Assembly: GCA_948482865.1 (NCBI GenBank)
Contig: CAOMHR010000086.1
Coordinates: 1 to 6,631 of the forward strand
Source: Christensenellaceae bacterium
GTDB taxonomy: Bacteria; Bacillota; Clostridia; Christensenellales; Borkfalkiaceae
Direction: 5' to 3'
DNA length: 6,631 nt
Both the position numbers and the translations under genes were made by a program. The notes beneath the pieces are model-generated. The model was not told the DNA's origin. It saw only the letters and a list, made by a program, of their open reading frames with translations, and ran no database searches. Shown one piece after another: positions 1-3,601 of this stretch (positions are counted from its first letter, which is position 1; every line of letters begins with the position of its first letter).

Positions 1-341
1 GATGCCTTGTGTCTTCAGCAGAACGAAACGGAATGGATGTTGTTTGTGTAGTTCTGAATTGTCCGGATATGTATGAAAGAAGTTGTACGATAATAGACAA
101 CTGTTTCAGGGATTTTAAATTATTAAAATTAAATGAAAACAGTATATTTATGTATAACAATGTACTATGTAAAATATTAAATTGCCAAAGTAAAGTAATA
201 AATAATACTGCTAAAATAAATTTTATAATCAAACCGTTGCAAGAAGAATATTTTGTTGATGATAAAAAAGTTATTGCCGAACTTGAAATTTACAGCGAAA
301 ATGACTTGCTTTTTACCGAAAAATTATATAGTATTAAGTAA
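1..341 (+). CDS. D-alanyl-D-alanine carboxypeptidase (peptidase S11 / PBP5 family), 3' end only
   Basis: This is the C-terminal part of a penicillin-binding D,D-carboxypeptidase, a family that trims the terminal D-Ala from peptidoglycan stem peptides outside the membrane. The frame is open from the left edge, reading C-L-V-S-S-A-E-R-N-G-M-D-V-V-C-V-V-L-N from position 3. This matches the last beta strands of the S11 domain, which typically read CLV-(S/A)-A-x-R-x-G-M-x-L-(I/V)-x-V-V-L. The active-site SxxK, SxN and KTG motifs lie upstream, outside the window. A GTG at 9 could be read as a start but is an internal Val codon. About 75 residues follow the S11 strands, rich in beta-prone residues like a short PBP5 C-terminal domain. 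The protein ends in E-K-L-Y-S-I-K with no obvious hydrophobic or amphipathic anchor. The downstream rluB is 24 nt away and probably co-transcribed. In Bacillus the equivalent gene is dacB (PBP5*), with spmA and spmB between it and rluB; those two are absent here. Confidence 0.85.
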   Translation, partial: CLVSSAERNGMDVVCVVLNCPDMYERSCTIIDNCFRDFKLLKLNENSIFMYNNVLCKILNCQSKVINNTAKINFIIKPLQEEYFVDDKKVIAELEIYSENDLLFTEKLYSIK

Positions 342-365
342 ATAAATTACTTGGAAACTATTATA

Positions 366-1064
366 ATGAGAATAAATAAATATCTTGCTTCTTCCGGAGT
401 GGCGTCGAGAAGAGATTGCGATAGGCTGATTCAGGAAGGCAAGGTTTTGGTAAACGGTAAAGTAGCAACTTTGGGTTTGGACGTTGTAGAAGGCGATGAA
501 ATAAAATTTAACGGTAATATTGTGTCCGTTAAAAAAAATGAATATTATATTCTGAATAAACCTAAGGGTTATATATGCAGCGTATCCGATGATAAAGGCA
601 GAAAAACGGTATTGGATTTAATGCCTGATAACGTCGGCAGGATATATCCGGTCGGAAGACTTGATTATGACAGCGAAGGACTCATTATTCTTACTACAGA
701 CGGTAATCTTGCCCAGCATCTTACGCATCCGTCAAATGAAGTTCCTAAGACTTATTTGGTAAAAATAGAAGGAACGATTACTGAAAATGCACTCAATCCG
801 ATCAGAAGCGGAATCGAAATAGACGGTGTTATGACAAAAAAATGTAAAGCGCACATTGTCGAAACGAATAAAGAATATACAAAAATTCACGTTACCATTA
901 CAGAAGGCAGAAATAGAGAAATCAGAAAAATGTTTGCCGCTATAGGTAAAGATGTTTCACTTCTAAAACGCATTAAAATAGGTGAAATAACTTTACGCGG
1001 ACTCGATAGGGGCGCCTACAGAAAACTTAATAAGCAGGAAGTAGAGTACCTGAAGTCAATTTGA
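366..1064 (+). CDS. rluB: 23S rRNA pseudouridine synthase, RsuA/RluB family
   Basis: A cytoplasmic rRNA-modifying enzyme that isomerises a uridine to pseudouridine; family members act on a single U in 23S rRNA (RluB) or 16S rRNA (RsuA). The 232-residue protein has an N-terminal S4 RNA-binding domain (about residues 1-55, opening M-R-I-N-K-Y-L-A and containing S-R-R-D, then V-N-G). The catalytic domain starts near Y-Y-I-L-N-K-P-K-G (60-68). The catalytic Asp is D100 in G-R-L-D-Y-D-S-E-G-L, and the late family motif G-R-N-R-E-I-R-K-M-F is at about 181-190. Length and motif order fit RluB better than the longer RluA/RluD class. I chose ATG 366 over TTG 351 because the S4 domain begins exactly there and a modest GGAAA ribosome site (353-357) sits 8 nt upstream; the TTG lies inside that site. 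The upstream neighbour is the carboxypeptidase gene, and there is no room for a separate strong promoter. The exact target uridine cannot be read from sequence. Confidence 0.93.
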   Translation: MRINKYLASSGVASRRDCDRLIQEGKVLVNGKVATLGLDVVEGDEIKFNGNIVSVKKNEYYILNKPKGYICSVSDDKGRKTVLDLMPDNVGRIYPVGRLDYDSEGLIILTTDGNLAQHLTHPSNEVPKTYLVKIEGTITENALNPIRSGIEIDGVMTKKCKAHIVETNKEYTKIHVTITEGRNREIRKMFAAIGKDVSLLKRIKIGEITLRGLDRGAYRKLNKQEVEYLKSI

Positions 1065-1127
1065 AATGGCTTAATTCCGTAGCTTCCATAGGGAATAGCG
1101 GTAAAATGCGAGCAAGAAGAATGCATT

Positions 1128-1153
1128 AGGCGTGGCTTATCGCTACGCCTTTT
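1128..1153 (+). terminator. GC-rich hairpin with short U tail, 63 nt after rluB
   Basis: The stem AGGCGTGGC (1128-1136) pairs with GCTACGCCT (1142-1150) over 9 bp including one G-U, with loop TTATC, followed by only four T residues (1150-1153) and then GG. It may be a weak terminator for the carboxypeptidase-rluB operon or the apical hairpin of the candidate RNA around it. The tail is on the + strand side, so it would act on rightward transcription. Confidence 0.4.
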
Positions 1154-1228
1154 GGCTTGTATTAATTTCTGTATAGTCGAAAAGTCCTTCAGCACGAACG
1201 GAAATTATACGGTTGAATAAATAAATAT

Positions 1229-1252
1229 AAGATAAATTTGAATTTATCTTTT
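1229..1252 (+). terminator. AT-rich hairpin with T4 tail
   Basis: AAGATAAATT (1229-1238) and AATTTATCTT (1241-1250) are exact reverse complements separated by TG; the realistic stem is about 8 bp with a 6-nt loop. T1249-T1252 forms a short U tail. The stem is A/T-only except for one G-C pair, so it is weak on its own. It could end the candidate small RNA or serve as a back-up terminator for rluB. Confidence 0.35.
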
Positions 1253-1267
1253 CATTAACGTATAGTT

Positions 1268-1307
1268 AAAAGCTCTCGAACAAATTGTTCGAGAGCTTTC
1301 TGTTATT
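1268..1307. terminator. Strong bidirectional terminator between convergent rluB and lexA
   Basis: A perfect 13-bp stem pairs AAAGCTCTCGAAC (1269-1281) with GTTCGAGAGCTTT (1287-1299), with loop AAATT. On the + strand it is followed by the T-rich tract CTGTTATTATT. On the - strand the stem is followed by TTTT, so it can stop lexA read-through about 70 nt after the lexA stop. No better terminator lies between 1300 and 1369. The stretch 1308-1369 holds only very short imperfect hairpins. Confidence 0.85.
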
Positions 1308-1369
1308 ATTTGAAAATGCAACTATTTTTATACTCAATGGGAAGTATGCAATACCCGCTTTGTATTTTA

Positions 1370-1957
1370 TTATAATGCTCTTAAAAGACCAACAACTTTT
1401 CCAAGTATTTGTACTTCGTCAAATATGAAATCATCCATTTCATCATTTTCAGGGTGTAGGATAATTTTTCCGTTACGTCTGAATAGTCGTTTTACAGTGG
1501 CGCTATCGTCTACAAGTGCAACAACTATATCGCCGTCATCAGCCGATTCCTGTTTTTTAACAATTATTTTGTCGCCGTTATACATACCTATTTTAATCAT
1601 TGAATCGCCGCTTACATTAAGCATAAACAAATCTTCGCCTGAAAAGTAATTACCAGGTATTGAAAAATAACCGTCGTAATTTTCAGAAGCAAATATAGGT
1701 TGACCTGCCGCAACAGTTCCTATGAGCGGAACAGTGGTAGCAGCTGCTTGCTGCGTTAAAACTACCGCACGATTTTTTACTCCTGCTTTTTTTATGAGAC
1801 CACGGTTACAAAGTTCGTTTATGTAATCAAAAGCAGTAGCGGTGGACTTTAATCCGCATTCTTTGCATATTTCACGGACAGAAGGAGAGTAGTTATTCTC
1901 TAAAATAAATTTTTCAATATATTTATAAACTTCGTCAGCCTTATTAAGACTTTTCAT
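1370..1957 (-). CDS. lexA: LexA repressor (SOS regulator, self-cleaving S24 peptidase)
   Basis: The SOS-response repressor binds operators as a dimer and cleaves itself when stimulated by RecA filaments. The 195-residue protein has an N-terminal winged helix-turn-helix (about 1-68, with Y-S-P-S-V-R-E-I and then G-L-K-S-T-A-T-A-F-D-Y as the recognition helix). A linker leads to the cleavage motif G-T-V-A-A-G-Q-P at 80-87, with scission expected at A84-G85. The catalytic Ser is S119 (V-S-G-D-S-M) and the catalytic Lys is K156 (A-T-V-K-R-L-F). Length is slightly shorter than typical (about 200-210) through a compact linker. I chose ATG 1957 over the in-frame ATG at 2005. It has AGAGGTG (1963-1969) 5 nt upstream, matches family N-termini, and the longer start would lie in the promoter. 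The recognition helix differs from the Bacillus form (S-S-S-T-V-H-G-H), so the operator may differ too. It is divergent from the Cys-rich gene. Confidence 0.95.
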   Translation of the reverse strand: MKSLNKADEVYKYIEKFILENNYSPSVREICKECGLKSTATAFDYINELCNRGLIKKAGVKNRAVVLTQQAAATTVPLIGTVAAGQPIFASENYDGYFSIPGNYFSGEDLFMLNVSGDSMIKIGMYNGDKIIVKKQESADDGDIVVALVDDSATVKRLFRRNGKIILHPENDEMDDFIFDEVQILGKVVGLLRAL

Positions 1958-1976
1958 CTTTTCACCTCTTGAAATT

Positions 1977-2005
1977 ATTATATCACAAAACTTTACAAAA
2001 ATCAA
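1977..2005 (-). promoter_or_regulatory. lexA promoter (sigma-A type)
   Basis: Read on the - strand, TTGATT (2000-2005) and a perfect TATAAT (1977-1982) are separated by 17 nt, an ideal vegetative spacing. Transcription would start near 1970, leaving a short leader that contains the AGAGGTG ribosome site. The -35 hexamer overlaps the LexA-box-like palindrome at 2003-2016, consistent with repression by occlusion. Confidence 0.75.
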
Positions 2006-2016
2006 ACGCTTGTTTC
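2003..2016. promoter_or_regulatory. Candidate LexA operator (SOS box)
   Basis: The - strand reads GAAACAAGCGTTTG: an AAAC half site, 4-nt spacer AAGC, and its inverted partner GTTT. The known Bacillus LexA/DinR box is CGAAC-N4-GTTCG-like. This site keeps the AAC-N4-GTT core and exact spacing but has A for the conserved second-position G, matched by T on the other side. Its position over the lexA -35 box supports autoregulation. The assignment is by pattern and position only. Confidence 0.55.
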
Positions 2017-2033
2017 TATGTTTTTGCTTGTTT
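2008..2033. repeat. Direct repeat GCTTGTTT x2, 18-nt period, spanning the divergent promoters
   Basis: The 8-mer GCTTGTTT occurs at 2008-2015 and again at 2026-2033. The first copy is the spacer plus half site of the LexA-box-like palindrome. The second lacks the matching AAAC arm (it has TTTT) and overlaps the TTGTTT -35 box of the rightward gene. The pair could be a full and a half operator letting one regulator touch both promoters. Confidence 0.45.
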
Positions 2034-2056
2034 TTATAGTATTTTTATATTATAAT
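2028..2056 (+). promoter_or_regulatory. Promoter of the Cys-rich small protein gene
   Basis: TTGTTT (2028-2033), 17 nt, then a perfect TATAAT (2051-2056). The predicted start point is near 2063, only about 3 nt before the ATG at 2066. That would make the transcript essentially leaderless, unless the downstream ATG at 2087 is used. Confidence 0.6.
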
Positions 2057-2065
2057 AGAAATGAG

Positions 2066-2242
2066 ATGAATACGAATAATAAAAAAATGTGCGAACTGTA
2101 CGATAGAGAGTGCATAGGTTGTCTTGAATGTGAAATTTGCGACTTGGATCCTGAAAAAATTTGCGATAACTGCGGAAAATGTCTTGATATACGTGACGAT
2201 GCCGTAATTAAAATTGATAAAATTATAATTGATGAAGATTAA
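2066..2242 (+). CDS. Small cysteine-rich protein, probable metal-binding, conserved clostridial-type
   Basis: Function unknown. The 58-residue product (51 if ATG 2087 is used) carries eight cysteines in a compact block: a lone Cys in M-C-E-L-Y-D-R-E, then C-x2-C-x2-C-x2-C, a seven-residue spacer D-L-D-P-E-K-I, and C-x2-C-x2-C. The tail is acidic and Ile-rich. The clusters suggest Zn or Fe-S binding, but the ferredoxin signature (CxxCxxCxxxCP) is not present. I recall similar short C-E-L-Y...C-D-L-D-P-x-K-I-C-D-N-C proteins from Clostridia, without an assigned role. The open frame extends to an ATG at 2018, but that stretch is promoter DNA translating into a spurious hydrophobic run. Neither 2066 nor 2087 has a good ribosome site. 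Divergence from lexA and shared control elements hint at damage- or stress-linked expression; this is inference. Confidence 0.7.
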   Translation: MNTNNKKMCELYDRECIGCLECEICDLDPEKICDNCGKCLDIRDDAVIKIDKIIIDED

Positions 2243-2270
2243 AGACAGGTTTTATTTTACCTGTCTTTTT
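2241..2270. terminator. Terminator between the Cys-rich gene and the convergent recombinase gene
   Basis: AAAGACAGGT (2241-2250) and ACCTGTCTTT (2259-2268) form a perfect 10-bp stem with loop TTTATTTT, followed by T through 2270 and then GTTATTATT. It starts inside the Cys-rich gene's TAA stop. The good U tail favours rightward termination. In the leftward direction the stem is followed only by CTTTAATC, so it would be weaker for the recombinase gene, which ends 5 nt away. Confidence 0.85.
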
Positions 2271-2274
2271 GTTA

Positions 2275-3324
2275 TTATTCATCGTCACGTTTAAGTTTTA
2301 CTTTACCCGCCACAGCGCGGCGATTATCGTCGCTTATTGCGGCATAATGCTTTCTCGTAGTGTTGACATCTTTGTGGCCTAAAACATCTGCAACAATGTA
2401 TATATCACCGGTTGCTTTGTATAACGCTGTACCGTAAGTTGATCTTAACTTATGCGGGGAAATTTTTTTAAGGGGAGAGACGATTTTAGCATATTTAATG
2501 ACAAGATTTTCAACTGCACGCACTGTAATGCGGTTTTGATTATTAGATATGAAGAGTGCGTTTGTATCGCCTGTTATATCAATGGTCTGATCTTTATATT
2601 CAATATATCGCTGCAATGCAGACGCAACGTCATCATCAAAGTATAAAATAGTTTTATTGCCGCCTTTGCGAGTAACAATAAAAGAATTATCGTTGAAATT
2701 TAAATCGTCATTATTAAGCCCAACAAGCTCGCTGATACGTATACCTGTACCAAGGAAGAGCATTAGTATGGCGCTGTCTCTGACTTTATTTTTTTCATGG
2801 TAGGCAAGTTGGTGGCGCGTAAGTCCGTTTCCGCTTTCTGCGGTATCGATAATATTAAATATTTCGTTACCGTCAAGTCTGATAATTGGCTTTTCGTGGA
2901 TTTTTGGTGTAGCGACTTTAGCTGTATTATCAACGCTTATAAAACCTTTATTAAAAAAATATTTGAACATTGCCCTAACAGACGATAATTTTCTGGCTTT
3001 AGCTCTGTCATTACAATTATGCTGTTTGCCGCAATATGAATAGTGGGAGAGAAAGCCCAAAAAATATTCAATATCCGTGCTTGTAACTTGATTCAAATCT
3101 TCCAAAGTAAAATCTTTTACGGATTTTCCGCGGAATCTTTTTTCCGATAAAAAGTAGAAAAAAATCTTCAAATCATGTGCATAGTTAAGTCTTGTTAAAG
3201 TACTTGTTTGACTGTCAATTGCAAGAAAATAATCATAACAGAAAGTCGGGAGATCATTTTCAAGTAATCTCTCGATCGTTTCCAAATTTTTGTTATTTCT
3301 TTGCACGTAATAATCTGTACTCAT
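2275..3324 (-). CDS. Tyrosine recombinase, Xer/integrase family (XerS/XerH-like length)
   Basis: A site-specific DNA recombinase acting through a covalent 3'-phosphotyrosine intermediate. The N-terminal SAM-like core-binding domain covers about residues 20-130 and the catalytic domain about 150-335. All active-site residues are present: R196 (G-T-G-I-R-I-S-E-L), K220 (T-R-K-G-G-N-K), H291 and R294 (P-H-K-L-R-S-T-Y-G-T), H317 (L-G-H-K-D-V), and nucleophile Y327 (T-R-K-H-Y-A). At 349 residues it is longer than classical XerC/XerD (about 300) and near the single-protein XerS/XerH recombinases (about 350). I recall near-identical motifs in chromosomal recombinases of Clostridia, so this is likely a resident Xer-type enzyme, not a prophage integrase; no phage genes are nearby. 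ATG 3324 is the only reasonable start, since a stop lies a few codons upstream, yet no Shine-Dalgarno sequence precedes it (ACCACCCACTACT). A perfect inverted repeat lies 31 nt upstream. A role in chromosome dimer resolution is plausible but unproven. Confidence 0.92.
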   Translation of the reverse strand: MSTDYYVQRNNKNLETIERLLENDLPTFCYDYFLAIDSQTSTLTRLNYAHDLKIFFYFLSEKRFRGKSVKDFTLEDLNQVTSTDIEYFLGFLSHYSYCGKQHNCNDRAKARKLSSVRAMFKYFFNKGFISVDNTAKVATPKIHEKPIIRLDGNEIFNIIDTAESGNGLTRHQLAYHEKNKVRDSAILMLFLGTGIRISELVGLNNDDLNFNDNSFIVTRKGGNKTILYFDDDVASALQRYIEYKDQTIDITGDTNALFISNNQNRITVRAVENLVIKYAKIVSPLKKISPHKLRSTYGTALYKATGDIYIVADVLGHKDVNTTRKHYAAISDDNRRAVAGKVKLKRDDE

Positions 3325-3355
3325 AGTAGTGGGTGGTTAATAAATAAACATATTT

Positions 3356-3389
3356 AAGTATTCGTAAAACACAGCTTTTACGAATACTT
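3356..3389. repeat. Perfect 14-6-14 inverted repeat upstream of the recombinase gene
   Basis: AAGTATTCGTAAAA (3356-3369), centre CACAGC (3370-3375), and TTTTACGAATACTT (3376-3389) have fully matched arms. The shape, two recombinase-sized arms around a 6-nt asymmetric centre, is that of a tyrosine recombinase core site (dif: 11-6-11; loxP: 13-8-13). It lies 31 nt before the recombinase start codon. On the + strand four T residues follow it, so a terminator reading is formally possible, but no rightward gene precedes it. On the - strand it could be a leader hairpin or operator. Confidence 0.55.
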
Positions 3390-3458
3390 TTGCAAAACTA
3401 ACAATAAAAATCAGTTACACAAAATTTTTAAAAATAAAAGAATTTAAGTATATGGTTG

Positions 3459-3540
3459 GCAGAAAATTGCTCATTAAAACCAATTATAAAGACTCAACAA
3501 TTCTTTTAAGTTTTTGGCAAGAATAATTTGTTAAACTTAT
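3459..3540 (-). pseudogene. Decayed fragment of a second glycogen phosphorylase gene
   Basis: A short, clearly homologous relic of the glgP 3' region lies downstream of the intact gene on the same strand. Positions 3474-3505 match 3848-3880 inside glgP with one substitution and one missing base over 33 columns. Similarity continues at lower level on both sides (about 3459-3473, and patchily past 3506). Read leftward it encodes K-L-K-R-I-V-E-S, a 1-nt deletion, then I-I-G-F-N-E-Q; intact GlgP has K-L-R-R-I-V-E-S-L-I-I-G-F-N-G-Q at 713-728. Stops flank it in the shifted frames. A possible extension toward 3400 (K-F-C-V-T-D-F versus GlgP Y-M-C-M-A-D-F) is suggestive only. The simplest origin is a tandem second phosphorylase gene, or partial duplication, that has almost entirely eroded. 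Confidence 0.7.
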
Positions 3541-3570
3541 CCTGAATAGTTATTATGTCAGACATAGTAT

Positions 3571-3601
3571 ATAGAAAATGGGCATTTAGCCCATTTTCTA
3601 T
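3571..3601 (-). terminator. glgP terminator
   Basis: A perfect 13-bp stem (3571-3583 with 3589-3601, loop ATTTA) overlaps the glgP TAG stop at 3598-3600. On the - strand an A-rich lead-in precedes the GGGC/GCCC core and TTTTCTAT follows. It ends the glycogen operon and separates it from the recombinase gene. The rest of the gap 3325-3597 holds the inverted repeat, the phosphorylase relic and a small palindrome TATGTC-A-GACATA at 3554-3566. Confidence 0.8.

Larger units (their letters stand above)
1072..1252 (+). ncRNA. Candidate rod-shaped structured RNA in the rluB-lexA gap (unassigned; 6S-like shape)
   Basis: The 305-nt gap at 1065-1369 has no ORF, but 1072-1207 can fold as a symmetric rod. 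The outer helix pairs 1072-1080 (TAATTCCGT) with 1198-1207 (ACGGAAATTA, one bulge). Short inner helices are 1082-1084/1191-1193, AGGGA (about 1089-1093)/TCCTT (about 1185-1189) and 1112-1116/1156-1160. The tip is a 9-bp hairpin at 1128-1136/1142-1150 with loop TTATC. The tip lies exactly midway between the outer arms. An AT-rich hairpin at 1229-1250 followed by TTTT could terminate it. A long rod with an open middle and a terminal hairpin resembles 6S RNA in outline, but I do not recognise family sequence motifs and no clear promoter is visible. The inner helices are short and could be chance; alternatively the tip and distal hairpins are just successive terminators of rluB. Confidence 0.3.

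Noticed and set aside
351..365. TTG start adding five residues to RluB
   Set aside because: The TTG lies in the GGAAA ribosome site, and the S4 domain starts at ATG 366.
1278..1290. GAAC-AAATT-GTTC resembling a Bacillus SOS box
   Set aside because: The spacer is 5 nt, not 4, and the motif is the inner part of a 13-bp terminator stem at a convergent gene end, not near a promoter.
1958..2005. 16-residue longer LexA starting at 2005
   Set aside because: The extension covers the lexA promoter and ribosome site; ATG 1957 has AGAGGTG at ideal spacing and matches the family N-terminus.
2018..2065. N-terminal extension of the Cys-rich protein with a hydrophobic M-F-L-L-V-F-I-V-F-L run (possible signal or membrane segment)
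   Set aside because: It coincides with the -35/-10 promoter elements and T-rich spacer, and has no ribosome site.
3356..3391. The 14-6-14 inverted repeat as a rightward terminator
   Set aside because: It has a short T4 tail, but no rightward gene precedes it, as both flanking genes run leftward; kept as a possible recombinase site or operator.
3554..3566. Palindrome TATGTC-A-GACATA
   Set aside because: Only 6-bp arms, not placed at a recognisable promoter, and next to the phosphorylase relic and glgP terminator; too little to call an operator.
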